Assembly (NCBI GenBank): GCA_020736575.1
Contig: JAGPYM010000014.1
Coordinates: forward strand, 930,001 to 994,000
Source: Thelonectria olida
Lineage: Eukaryota; Ascomycota; Sordariomycetes; Hypocreales; Nectriaceae
Direction: 5' to 3'
Length of the DNA: 64,000 nt
The position numbers and the translations under genes were made by a program. Below, piece by piece: positions 53,480 to 64,000 of the stretch (position 1 is the first letter of the stretch; each line of letters begins with the position of its first letter). The notes under the pieces are model-generated. The model made no database searches and was not told the DNA's origin. It saw nothing but the letters and a program-made list of their open reading frames with translations.

Positions 53480-55256
53480 CTAAGTCATCAACGTCTTAAG
53501 AGCCATTCCCAACGTCACCACTGAGTGATCCTCGCCTTGGACACCCGGCAACTTCTTGTCGACGCCCATGAGACCATAGACGGCAATCTGCGCCGACCGC
53601 ACAGAATATTCCATGGTAAATGTCACCTCACGCTCAATCTCGACGAATTGGCCCATGAGACCCAGGTTTTTGCTCCCCACGGGGATCACATCAGGTCGGT
53701 CGCCCTTCTTCCTCGTAAGAAACGGACTGCCGATGAGAGGCATGAGACAAGGGATAGTGATGGACTGGGAGAGTGTGGGTTCGACCGGATAGCCCATGAG
53801 GTAAAGTAGTTCGGTCAGGATTTCGGCACCAGTGCATTCGAGCATGGGTTTGTTGACGTGACGCCCGGCTTGGTCTGGGAAGAGTCCGTAGCCCCAAAAC
53901 ACAAATACGTCGTCCGGCTGGTCCTTTAGGTATGGCTGCTGAGGGATGGTGAGCGAGAGCATCCAGGGACAATCTCGGAACGTGATGAGAGGGACGGCGC
54001 CTGTCAGTGTACCTGTCCAATCGCGAAGGTGTTCAAAGAATTCGCGGTCGCGGAGAGTTGTGGTAAAAGACAGCCACGTCGACTTGGACGGTCGATCGAA
54101 GAAAGCTTCTGGATTTCCAAACGTCGACGGGCGTTGTAGAGCAAGTTGGTCCCAGAACATCCACGCAGGGTCCAGTTCGTGCGGTGCCGAGTCACGGAGT
54201 TCCATGGTCGGCGGCGGCGTGGTGTTGGAGCCGTAGCCCATGCCCGAAGTGAGGGATCCGAGAGTGAGGAGAACATAGTCCGAGGGTCCCAGAGCGAAGT
54301 CGACGTCTTCACCACCTTGCCTCGTATTCAGGCCCGAGACTCTGAAACCGTCGTCAAGGTCCTCAAATTCTAGTCCAGTGACTTGTACGCCTGCTCAAGT
54401 TAGCTGCATGCACACCAAAACAAGACTGCCGTGTGCTTATCATACCTTGGCGAAAGTCAACATCCATGGCCTTGAGATACTGCGAAAGCGGTTTGATGAT
54501 GGCCTCAAAATCCTCCTCGGGAGCTTGCTGCACCCCGGAAAGGTTGCCCATGTTGGGGAACTCGTGCAAGAACCGGTGTAGACATCGTCTAAACTCAACG
54601 GCGCTGCACCACGGATGGAATCTGTTCAGAGAAGACCACAAGTCCCAGAAATTCGTCTCGAAAAAGTCGGGCGCAAACAAGGCTTGGATCTCCAGTCCCT
54701 CCAACTCCTCCTCCGTCTCGAGAACAACCCTCATCAAGTCGCACTGGTTTTTGACGCTGAGACCCATGGTGCTCACATCCACAGCTTCTGGTGCTTCGAT
54801 CCCATTGTCGTCGAAGGTCTGTCTCACCAACCGCGTGCCCGATGCCCCGAGTTTACTCCTGGCCTCGTTGAATCGGTTCATTTTGTCGGCCAACGTCTCG
54901 CCCTGCTTCTCGGCAGGGACTTTCCCCAACATGTTGTACAAGCATGTATAGGTGAGGCTCATCTTACGAATAGCCGATACTCGATATCCGGTTTCCCACG
55001 ATGGCTTGGTAAAGGTGGCTATGGATCCGCCGGGCTTGGATGAAGCCTCGAGGATGTGGATGCGGTCGCCGGGGACGTGGGCGTCATCGATGAGGAAGAC
55101 AGCCGCGGCCAATGAGGCGATCCCGCCGCCGACGAGCCAGACATCGGGAGCGTTGGGGTCGGATGGCGGAGTTGAAGCAACAGGTGAGGCTGATCCATTG
55201 AGGGTGGGAGACGAAGCCATGGCCGCGAGGGAGTCTTCAGGAATGTCCTCGTCCAT
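53480..55256 (-). CDS. Oleate hydratase (fatty-acid double-bond hydratase)
   Basis: Exons 54446-55256 and 53480-54390 give 573 residues; the intron is 55 nt. This FAD-dependent enzyme of the 'myosin-cross-reactive antigen' family adds water to the cis-9 double bond of oleate or linoleate, giving 10-hydroxy fatty acids. The Rossmann motif VWLVGGGIASLAAAVFLI (about 40-57) is followed by EASSKPGGS, NFWDLWSSLNRFHPWCSAVE, EFRRCLHRFLHEF, the NTRQGG block, MFWDQLA, and near the end GQFVEIEREVTFTMEYSVR. These are family hallmarks. The start at 55256 (MDEDIPEDS) is used; MASSPTLNGS at 55220 is an alternative. No targeting signal is clear, so it is probably cytosolic. Confidence 0.94.
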
Positions 55257-58200
55257 GTCGCCAGCCCAGCATGTGCTTGCCGGAATGAGCCGTCGTCAAA
55301 TAATGGCCCTGGATGTGGTGATGCAACTTTTGACTTTGGCAGAGCGGAGATGCCCTCTCGGGGAATTGTCCAAGCGACGGTATCCTAGAGGGACTAAAAG
55401 TGTTCTGGGGAGGTCTCGACCGTGTCTTCCTGTCCTTCCCCGGAGAAAAAGACCCTGACGATCCTTTAGTAAGAAAATGGCACGAACCGGGGGAAAGTAT
55501 GTGAGATGTCGTAAGTGTAACAGCACGAGGCCAAGATCACGCCTTCAAATATCACGAGATGGTCCAACAGACGGAAAAAAAGTTGGGGCCTCCCGTACGC
55601 AGCAGATGCTCCAACCCCTGGACTTGGCCAATAGAAGAGACTCAAGTGGTCATGACTCGAGGAATGAGCTCAATGATATTAAGCATTTATCTGTCTCTGA
55701 TATTGCCAGTGAATTTTTCTCACATCTTTTGGTTTGCTGGCGTCATTTGGGCTTCTAGATGCACACTTCACATCGTATGATTACAGCAAGCGGAGCACCG
55801 AGTGGACCGTCCGTCCATCGGAAGCGGGCCGTTGCGTTGGGGCTTTTCTGACGGGAGTTTGGAGGAGCCTTCTATGCGGAGGAAGAGAACGGCATCGACG
55901 GAGGCTCCGGCGAAGGATTCGGGACTTGGGAGGGAGGAATGCCGAGCAGGAGCTTTCTTTTTCTCGTCTGCAGAGGAGGATTTGAAGCTGTGCAAACAAC
56001 ACACAAGCACAACTGCTTGGTATCAGAGCTCGCTCACCGACACGACAATAACCCCAACGCCCAGTCCCATCCAGCCTCGCCCAAGAGCACTCACCGATAC
56101 TGGCCATAGCGGTGCGGGCTATCACCTTAGCGCGGGCTCGTGCAAGAAGACGATTGTCGGCAGGCAGGCAGGCCAAGCTCGACAAACTCTTCCACCTTGA
56201 CAGTTGATGGGTTGCCATGGGACCTGACATGACATGGGACAAGAAATGGGGAAACGCGGGAGCATCGGATCAAATCGTGCCTGCCGAAGCACATTGACGA
56301 GTCATTATTACGGGTTCTTTTGGCCTTGCATCCTCTGTGTGTGCTCTGCCTGCTTATCACGAAAACTCTTGTCCGTCTGGAGGGCCTGATAACGAAGCCC
56401 GACCGGCCGGCCCCGCATCATGTCCGTCGAGGTGGTGGACCTGCCGAGTTGGTGTCAGGGTCTGATGAACCACAGATACATATTAAAGACGGGGCCGACT
56501 TTGGCGAAGTGGTTGTTGGTCAGAAATACGGTATGGCAATGTTGGCCTTTCTCCTTTCTCGTCTGACAAACGCATCTGGTAGCGCCGTCTGGGGAAAAAG
56601 CAACAGCTGGCAATGGGTCGAGAGCTTTGCTGGCAGTGGGACAGAAGGACGAAGCATCGTGGTGAGCCGTGGATTGCCGGGCGTGTTTCAGCGTTGGAAT
56701 GTATGACGGCGGCTATAAGCAGTGATTTCCCCAGTTTCAGAGCTGAGCACTGGTGATGAGCGCATTAAGATGAGAGGTTTGTTTGTGATGATGATCTGAC
56801 GAAGCAGGAGTTTTCTTTTCGTGAGCCGGGACGGGCTGTGTCAACGATGCAAGAAGCAGGCGGTTTATTGCACGCGCTGGGGTGATCCTGACAAATGCCT
56901 CGAACAGTGCTGCAGTCTCGTCAGTATATGAAGCTTTTCGGAGTTTGACAGGTCGAAAAGGAGCAGTTGGTCTCCTCAATGGGAGTTGTAGATATTACAT
57001 GCCATCCATTATTAGAATCCATCTGTGTTTCGGGAAATTATGTGGAACTGTTTCGGGCGAGTCCCGAGCTGCTGTTAGCTTCCCACGTTGCTGCGAACGA
57101 CGGGATCTTACAGTGGTGTCCGGAGTGCTCCGTTGTCCGTCTAGGGCTTGTGAGCTGGAGATTGGGGGCCGTGATATGGGAGCGACAAGGAAAAACCTTT
57201 GTCCACGAGGGTGAAGTCGGAGTTGATCGCTGATGCTCTCAGCTGCTTGCGATGGGTGGGGTTTTGGATGGTCAAGGATGAACTTCTTCTTAAACACGGG
57301 ATGGTGTTGTGCGGTTATCTTACGCGGATAGGTTTTGAGCCGTCTATGGTTGCGATCCAAATACAAAAGTACGATTGAGAAATATGAGATGTGAGGTTGT
57401 TGATGTGAGCTCTGCGCCTGCAGTAGGGCATCTCATTCATCTTAGGCACCTTAGGTAATCGGGGTTCTCACAGACAAATGGTACGATGCCGTGATGTGAG
57501 GGCGAATTTGGGCCTAACATCAACTAGTGTTTCTGACATCCGTCCAAGCACAAGTCTGAGGGATACGCAATTTGACATCATCTTCGGCATTCGTTCCTTG
57601 GCCTCGGCTCTTGAATGCGTCGCCATGCTCGGAAATACGGGCTCGACGATGTACCTATTCGCACGCCGGCACGGCAAAGCAGCAGTGCTCTTTTCTTCCC
57701 CCATGAGCCTATTATTTATGGAAAACTTTGAGGCTTTTAATCAACATTGGCGATGCGCCCGAAACCGCACCGTCTTAAGAAGTAGTCCCACTCCCGGTAG
57801 ACTGGAGGGGCTGAAGATGGGGGTCAAAGTCGTGATGGGACCTGATGGCTACTGATTGATAAGAGATTTTCGGCTCCATCAGGACCCAGGAGGGCCAAGA
57901 CCCTCTCAAGGCCTCATTTTAGTGAAGGCCCCGATTTTATACTGCCGTTTTAACAGATTCTGCAGAAATGGCGCCCCAACGGCCGGGCGGACTAGGCATG
58001 GATGAATGAGTTTGGGCCGGTTGAGAAGCGTGGGATATTTCAATCGGTACATGCAGACTACTTCGTACGTTGCGGATGAAGGAAGATCGAGATCCAGCGT
58101 GAAGATTTCAGGTTGAGATGCGTTGCAGGAAGTACCCTCAAAGTGTGGCTGGTGAAGCGGCGTAGCGGTTCGTACCTGAATAAGAAAAAGAGTACGAAAT

Positions 58201-60059
58201 CCGAGGCTATACGAAATCGCATAACTATCAAATTCGAAGCGCCACGGCAACACTGCGGGTTGTAAAGATGGAGGGATGGAACCCGGGCCGGACGGGCGGT
58301 AGTTTATCGTCGCTGATGCAATTGATTCGAGGATCAAAGTGGCTTTCATCTTAGTCGATGCTACCATCCCTTAGGCAAGTAAGTATTCGTACTTGCGAAT
58401 CAACGAGGCAGTCCGAGTCCGAAACTGTGTGTCGAAAGGCAACTTGGAACCACCAGGGTTAAAACTCATCCTTGAACTTTTTTTTTCTTCAAGCCGGGGC
58501 TCAACTGGAAACATGTCCACTGATGCAAAAGCAATGCAATGCGGGGCGACCCGGAACGATGCGAAGCGATCCACAGGAGGACATTACGTGTTGCGGCGCG
58601 GTATTCGTACAGATACAACAGCCACGACACTCTTGCACAGCCATGCCGGTTCAGCTGAAAGAAGATCTCATCTTGGAGCGTGGTGATTTCTTGGAACCTG
58701 GGCGAGATTGGCGAGGAGATATGGGTTATCAGGCCGTTTTGACGTCAAGGTCGGGAACACCGCGTCATAGGACTTGGATCTCGAGACTGGGGATAGGGAT
58801 AGACGTCGGGACGATATCTCACAGACGACTTCGCTGACTTGGGCCGTCAGCACTCACAGACGTATGAATTCGGCATTGGTATTGCATCCTTGTCCTCTCA
58901 ATGCATGGGCATATGCACTCAGGGATACCACGTGCAGGGCGTCTTCCACCGGCAATGTGACCATGATGTGATGGAGGTGTTTTGGTAAAGGAGATGCAAC
59001 AATAGGGCTCTCTGAGTATTATCCGTACAACGCGGAGTCTATCAACGAAGACTGTGGGTTCTGGGGGTCTCGGGAGTGGCGTTCCAAGAGAGAAACCGCA
59101 ATGAAATACTGGCAGGTGACTGACCCCTGAAGCTTGACGCCCTGTTTCCTGGTTGTCTCCCACGCGCCACGAAACCGCTAAAACGGTAGAGGCATGTTGC
59201 TGTTTCTCCAAAGGGACAAGGCGGCGAATTCCTCTATCAATGACACCGACCGACTGAAGTGATGAACCAAATAGGTCGGGGGGTTTCTCGCTTCTTGGCT
59301 CTGACAACAGCCATCTCTCGTCTTAGTCAGTCCGAGGCATCTGTCCGTGGGGGCAAGTTCTTATTCCCTCCGCTGTCGGTACATTTTTTTCCTTCAAGGC
59401 TCTTTCAAGAAAATCCACCGAAGAGTTGCATACCAAAGCCGACCATGAGCTGGTCAGCTTGAATTCCTCTTAGGTCACTGTTCGCCGGCTGGTCCTGTCC
59501 ACCACCCACACACACGCCCACACACTCTCGATTCAGCGCACGCTCCCGGCCCCAACCGACCCCAACACTTCCAGCTGTCCCTTGTCTTGGATGCACGTAG
59601 AGGTACCTGTGGTTCTGACGTACAAAGGGTGGTCGCCGACCCGGTCCAAGGTCGGCAATTGGCCAAACAGCGTGCTTAGAATTTTTCTCTCTCTGTTCTG
59701 TATGGGGGTTTTTTTTTCTTGTTGGTGACTGGGCTCGTGGACCGTGATGTTTTTGATCGGTCATCCAATGCGTTGTGTGCAATGAAGAGCAACATCCGTA
59801 GAACAAAACAGATCATTCACCACTTTCTCTTCTAATTTACTGCTAGCTCATTTCCATCTTCCCGTCCATTCCCCCCAAGCTGTCGCTGCCCGTCCATTTT
59901 CGCTGGTTCCCACCTCACCCTGGTCCCTTATTAGCTTGCCAGACTTAGCCTGGTTGGCGTTGGCCTCCACTAAAAGACTCCCACGCGGTTTGCAGGTACA
60001 GCGTCCAGTTGGGATCATAGGTACCTTCACTGGGTTTTACGCCGTAAAGATACTTCACC

Positions 60060-60450
60060 TCCTGCGTGGCGACAAGTCCCTCCAATTCTCTCCGTCCCTC
60101 TTTCGCCCATCAACCTCCACCTCCCGCCATAATAGCACCCGGGACGATCAATCTCTCTGCTCCTCCCCGACTCTTCTTGACCTCCGATCCCCTCTCTTTC
60201 TCTTCTCTTATTCCACCCCCTTTTCACCTCCTCTTCCGCCTTATTCCTCTCTTCTCCTCCTCCTCTCCTCCTCCTCCCTCAACGGTGGTCTTCTCTTTCT
60301 TTGTTCGCTCCTTGGCCGACAGCACAAGCAGCAGCTTCTCCCTGCTCTGTGCTCCCTTCTCCTCGCTCCCCAATTGTCGCCTGGGCCCGTCTTCCACCGT
60401 GTTGACGTTTCCATTGACAATTGGCGTCGTCTTCCTTTATTGAGACCGAC
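60060..60450 (+). promoter_or_regulatory. Pyrimidine-rich promoter/leader of HMG-CoA reductase
   Basis: A 390-bp stretch dominated by C and T precedes the HMGR start by several hundred bases. CT tracts near the transcription start are typical of highly expressed genes of filamentous fungi. The exact transcription start is not visible. Confidence 0.45.
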
Positions 60451-60695
60451 CTCCGCCGCACATTGTTCTCGCATTGTTCCAACTTCTCAGTTGTTCAGTC
60501 CTACGCCACTACGACGCTGAAAAAAAAAAAAACGCTCCGAACCCGTGCCCCCCGCCCGCCAATAATCGGACCTCCGTCATTGCTGCCTCCGGCCTCAACG
60601 CCTTGCGCAACCATCAGTTGAGCACTTGATCAAAGATACGTAAGTGCTAGGCCTCAGCCTCTTTGCGTGTCATCGCACACGTTTCTTCTTCAACC

Positions 60696-60755
60696 ATGGC
60701 TCTACGAGTCCTCCTTCCTGCTCAATGGCTTCCTCACCTTCATCCCCAATCTTGA
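60696..60755 (+). promoter_or_regulatory. Upstream ORF in the HMG-CoA reductase leader
   Basis: An ATG in excellent context (CAACCATGG) opens a 19-codon frame ending at TGA 60753-60755, out of frame with the reductase. If it is in the mature mRNA it would reduce reductase translation. A GTAAGT at 60640 could start a leader intron that removes it. Confidence 0.45.
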
Positions 60756-60865
60756 GACCCAACATCATGACCCCGGACTTACACCCGCGCTCAGACCAGG
60801 TCGACCAGAACGCACGAGACAATCAATGTGGTAGACGATCGCTGTTTTCTGAATCACTCGACATC

Positions 60866-63800
60866 ATGGCTTCGTCCTTCCTCCCGAGCCGCTTTCGCGG
60901 CGAAACAGCCGCCGCACCGAGCGCGACTCCCTCCTGGGCCTCGAAGCGATTTACTCCCCTCGTCCAGTTCCTCTCGCGACTCGCTTGCTCCCACCCGATC
61001 CATACCGTCGTCATTGTCGCAGTCCTCGCCAGCACTTCTTATGTCGGCCTACTCCAGGAGAGCTTCTTCGACCTCAACGTTGGCGACGCTGCTGTAGGCA
61101 AGGCCGACTGGTCCAACCTCGTCGAGGGAAGCCGGCTTCTCCTCGCCAGCCCCGATAACTCCTGGAAGTGGCAGAGTGTCGAGCAAGAGGTTGCTGCCGC
61201 CACCACCGATGCCGACCACCTCGCCCTCTTGACTCTTGTCTTCCCCGATACTCTTTCGACCGACTCTGGCAGCACTGCGCCTCGATCCCACCATGTCCCG
61301 ATCCCCCAGAACCTCTCCATTACACCCCTGCCATCCACCGAGAACTCCTTCACGGCCTACTCCCAGGAGAGCATTCTGGCCTACTCTTTGCCGTACGCGG
61401 AGGGTCCCGAGTTCCTTTCTGCCGCCCAGGAGATTCCTAGCGAGGACGCCGAGGAGATTGAGACTCCCCACGGCCGTGAGAAGAAGACTTGGATCATGAA
61501 GGCCGCCAAGGTCAACACCCGCAACACTGCGATCCAGTGGGCCAAGAATGCCTGGACTGAGTTCCTCGATCTGCTCAAGAACGCCGAGACCCTTGATATT
61601 GTCATTATGCTCCTCGGCTACATTGCCATGCATTTGACATTTGTGTCACTGTTCTTGTCCATGCGTCGCATGGGATCCAAGTTTTGGCTTGGTATCTGCA
61701 CTCTGTTCTCCTCTGTTTTCGCCTTCCTCTTCGGTCTCGTTGTCACGACCAAGCTTGGAGTCCCGATCAGCGTTATTCTCTTGTCGGAGGGTCTTCCCTT
61801 CCTCGTTGTTACCATCGGTTTCGAGAAGAACATTGTCCTGACCCGCGCCGTCATGTCGCACGCCGTTGAGCACCGACGCACTCAGATCAAGAACTCAAAG
61901 TCTGGAAAGCACTCCCCTGACAGCAGCACCGTCAACGTGATTCAGTACGCTGTCCAAGCTGCTATCAAGGACAAGGGTTTTGAGATTGTCCGCGACTATG
62001 CTCTGGAGATTCTCCTCCTTGTTATCGGCGCTGCTTCTGGTGTTCAGGGCGGTCTCCAGCACTTCTGCTTCTTGGCCGCTTGGGTCTTGTTCTTCGACTG
62101 CATCCTCGTCTTCACCTTTTACACCGCTATTCTTAGCATCAAGCTTGAGATCAACCGTATCAAGCGCCACGCTGATATGCGTATGGCGCTAGAGGATGAT
62201 GGCGTTAGCCGCCGCGTTGCTGAGAACGTCGCCAAAAGCAACGACGACTGGCCTGGTATGGAAGGTAGCGGCAAGGATTCGTCTCTCTTCGGCCACAAGA
62301 GCAGCAGCATCCCCAAGTTCAAGGTCCTTATGGTTCTTGGCTTCATCCTTGTCAATCTCATCAACCTCTGCTCGATTCCTTTCCGCAACCCCAGCTCTCT
62401 GTCGACTATCCGATCTTGGGCCAGCAGCCTCGGTGGTGTCGTCTCTCCCTTGAGTGTTGATCCATTCAAGGTTGCTTCTAACGGTTTGGACGCTGTTCTG
62501 ACTGCCGCCAAGGCCAACAGCCGCCCCATCCTGGTCACCGTTCTTGCTCCCATCAAGTACGAGCTTGAGTACCCCTCTGTTCACTACGCCCTAGGATCGC
62601 CTCTTGGAGGCCATGCCGAGGGTAACGATTCATTCAGCCGATTCCATGGATATGGTGTCGGTGGTCGCGTGGTCGGTGGCCTTCTCAAGAGTCTGGAGGA
62701 TCCAATCCTGTCCAAGTGGATCGTCGCTGCTCTCGCCCTCAGTGTCGGCTTGAACGGTTACCTCTTCAATGTTGCTCGCTGGGGTATCAAGGATCCCAAC
62801 GCCCCTGAGCACCCCATTGACCGAAGTGAGCTAGCCCGCGCTCAGCGATTCAACGAATCTACCACTGCCACTCTTCCCCTGGGCGAGTATGTCCCTCCCA
62901 CTCCCCAGCAGACCCAGCCCAGCACGCCCACCGCTACAGATGACGAAACCGACCTGCCCTCGCTCAAGGCCCGCCCCTCAAGCGCCCCCAACCGCCCCAA
63001 CGCTGAGCTGGAGAAGCTGTTGTCTGAAGGTCGTGTTCCTGAGATGAGCGATGAAGAGGTTGTTTCTCTGTCCATGCGTGGTAGGATCCCCGGCTATGCT
63101 CTCGAGAAGACCTTGAAGGACTTTACTCGCGCTGTCAAGATCCGACGTACCATCATCTCCCGCACCAAGGCCACCTCTGATTTGACCCACGTCCTGGAGC
63201 GATCCAAGCTGCCGTACCAGAACTACAACTGGGAGCGTGTCTTTGGTGCCTGCTGTGAGAACGTCATTGGTTACCTGCCCCTTCCTGTGGGTGTTGCTGG
63301 ACCCCTTGTCATTGATGGTCAGAGCTACTTCATCCCCATGGCTACTACTGAAGGTGTCTTGGTCGCCAGTGCCAGCCGTGGCTGCAAGGCTATCAACTCT
63401 GGGGGTGGTGCTGTCACTGTTCTTACTGCCGATGGCATGACCCGTGGACCCTGTGTCGCCTTCGAGACTCTTGAGCGAGCCGGCGCTGCCAAGCATTGGC
63501 TCGATTCGGATGCTGGCCAGACTACGATGAAGAAGGCCTTTGACTCGACTAGCCGATTCGCCCGTCTCCAGCACATGAAAACCGCCCTCGCCGGAACGAA
63601 CCTGTATATCCGATTCAAGACGACGACTGGCGATGCTATGGGTATGAACATGATCTCCAAGGGTGTCGAGCACGCCCTCAACGTCATGGTTACCGAGGGA
63701 GGATTCGACGACATGCAAATTGTTTCCGTGTCCGGTAACTACTGTATCGACAAGAAGCCTGGCGCTCTCAACTGGATTGATGGACGAGGCAAGGGAGTTG

Positions 63801-64000
63801 TCGCTGAGGCAATTATCCCTGGCGACGTGGTCAGGAGCGTTCTGAAGAGCGATGTCGACGCGTTGGTTGAACTCAACATTTCCAAGAACTTGATCGGTTC
63901 GGCCATGGCTGCTTCGGTTGGTGGTTTCAACGCCCACGCTGCCAACATGGTTGCCGCTATTTTCCTTGCCACCGGTCAGGACCCTGCTCAGGTTGTCGAG
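60866..64000 (+). CDS. 3-hydroxy-3-methylglutaryl-CoA reductase (cut by window end)
   Basis: The frame is open for 1045 codons from 60866 to the last base with no stop, so the gene is complete at the 5' end and lacks about the last 100 residues. HMGR makes mevalonate and controls sterol and isoprenoid synthesis; it sits in the ER membrane. After [13 protein letters not shown] come a first membrane helix ([20 protein letters not shown]), a lumenal domain, and the sterol-sensing domain from about residue 240 ([20 protein letters not shown]) to about 420. A Pro/Thr-rich linker follows, then the catalytic domain from about 720: [16 protein letters not shown] with Glu798, and GDAMGMNM with Asp923. 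An in-frame ATG at 60725 would add 47 residues. No intron is apparent in the part seen. Confidence 0.96.
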   Translation, partial: MASSFLPSRFRGETAAAPSATPSWASKRFTPLVQFLSRLACSHPIHTVVIVAVLASTSYVGLLQESFFDLNVGDAAVGKADWSNLVEGSRLLLASPDNSWKWQSVEQEVAAATTDADHLALLTLVFPDTLSTDSGSTAPRSHHVPIPQNLSITPLPSTENSFTAYSQESILAYSLPYAEGPEFLSAAQEIPSEDAEEIETPHGREKKTWIMKAAKVNTRNTAIQWAKNAWTEFLDLLKNAETLDIVIMLLGYIAMHLTFVSLFLSMRRMGSKFWLGICTLFSSVFAFLFGLVVTTKLGVPISVILLSEGLPFLVVTIGFEKNIVLTRAVMSHAVEHRRTQIKNSKSGKHSPDSSTVNVIQYAVQAAIKDKGFEIVRDYALEILLLVIGAASGVQGGLQHFCFLAAWVLFFDCILVFTFYTAILSIKLEINRIKRHADMRMALEDDGVSRRVAENVAKSNDDWPGMEGSGKDSSLFGHKSSSIPKFKVLMVLGFILVNLINLCSIPFRNPSSLSTIRSWASSLGGVVSPLSVDPFKVASNGLDAVLTAAKANSRPILVTVLAPIKYELEYPSVHYALGSPLGGHAEGNDSFSRFHGYGVGGRVVGGLLKSLEDPILSKWIVAALALSVGLNGYLFNVARWGIKDPNAPEHPIDRSELARAQRFNESTTATLPLGEYVPPTPQQTQPSTPTATDDETDLPSLKARPSSAPNRPNAELEKLLSEGRVPEMSDEEVVSLSMRGRIPGYALEKTLKDFTRAVKIRRTIISRTKATSDLTHVLERSKLPYQNYNWERVFGACCENVIGYLPLPVGVAGPLVIDGQSYFIPMATTEGVLVASASRGCKAINSGGGAVTVLTADGMTRGPCVAFETLERAGAAKHWLDSDAGQTTMKKAFDSTSRFARLQHMKTALAGTNLYIRFKTTTGDAMGMNMISKGVEHALNVMVTEGGFDDMQIVSVSGNYCIDKKPGALNWIDGRGKGVVAEAIIPGDVVRSVLKSDVDALVELNISKNLIGSAMAASVGGFNAHAANMVAAIFLATGQDPAQVVE

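Larger units (their letters stand above)
55257..60865. other. 5.6-kb stretch without a recognisable gene
   Basis: Between oleate hydratase (minus) and HMG-CoA reductase (plus) I find no supported gene. Open frames up to about 190 codons exist on both strands, for example at 57478-57855 and 58819-59307, but none has a domain or convincing splice structure. From about 60060 to 60450 the plus strand is strongly pyrimidine-rich, and a 12-13-nt A run follows near 60518; this looks like the leader and promoter of HMG-CoA reductase. The rest could hold a non-coding RNA, regulatory DNA or a lineage-specific gene. Confidence 0.45.

Noticed and set aside
58819..59307. 162-codon minus-strand frame in the gap before HMGR
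   Set aside because: Composition looks random, no family resemblance and no intron or promoter support.

Overview
This window looks like nuclear DNA of a filamentous ascomycete, most likely a Sordariomycete and probably Hypocreales. The evidence is short introns (about 46-77 nt, usually with a CTAAC-type branch site), compact genes on alternating strands, CT-rich leaders, and protein families typical of these fungi. I did not identify the species. I see no rRNA, tRNA, CRISPR array, insertion sequence or intact transposon.

Layout. Positions 1-4.6 kb are gene-poor. They hold a 38-bp tandem repeat, one likely small two-exon gene (2936-3224), a doubtful one (3733-3964), and the decayed C-terminal end of a LigB/DODA-type extradiol dioxygenase (4127-4440) with a tandem duplication that carries RIP-like C-to-T changes. 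From 4.7 to 14.6 kb, all on the minus strand, lie an SDR oxidoreductase, a kinesin-8 (Kip3), a BuGZ/ZNF207-like zinc-finger protein and a Zn2Cys6 regulator, with an AT-rich block before the last. From 16.6 to 22.5 kb come KEOPS subunit CGI121, proline dehydrogenase PUT1, a Tim17-family membrane protein and a small unknown protein whose first exon codes only its initiator Met.

From 23 to 27 kb there are a Ted1/Cdc1-like metallophosphoesterase, a GNAT acetyltransferase and a six-cysteine small secreted protein whose last three cysteines lie in a second exon. From 27.4 to 42.4 kb is a dense block: TIM50, a 2EXR/F-box-like protein, ESCRT factor VTA1, a protein disulfide isomerase, exosome subunit SKI6/RRP41, a zinc alcohol dehydrogenase, a secreted FAD-linked oxidase, and a saccharolysin-type M3 metallopeptidase with two plausible starts (mitochondrial and cytosolic). 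From 42.6 to 49 kb are an OSCA/CSC1-type channel and an unknown single-pass protein. From 49.4 to 55.3 kb are an RBR-type ubiquitin ligase gene broken by one in-frame TAG between RING1 and IBR, a three-exon gene of unknown function, and an oleate hydratase. A 5.6-kb stretch without a recognisable gene follows. The window ends inside HMG-CoA reductase, which starts at 60866 and is open to the last base.

Most genes are housekeeping genes and I see no biosynthetic cluster. Functional links are limited: TIM50, PUT1, the Tim17-like protein and one form of the M3 peptidase are mitochondrial; VTA1, PDI, the Ted1-like protein and HMGR act in the endomembrane system; the ADH and the secreted FAD oxidase form a convergent pair with TATA boxes. 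The items most worth following up are the nonsense-interrupted RBR gene, the dioxygenase relic, the six-cysteine secreted protein and the three-exon unknown. All intron boundaries were inferred by eye from GT/AG sites, reading frame and family similarity.
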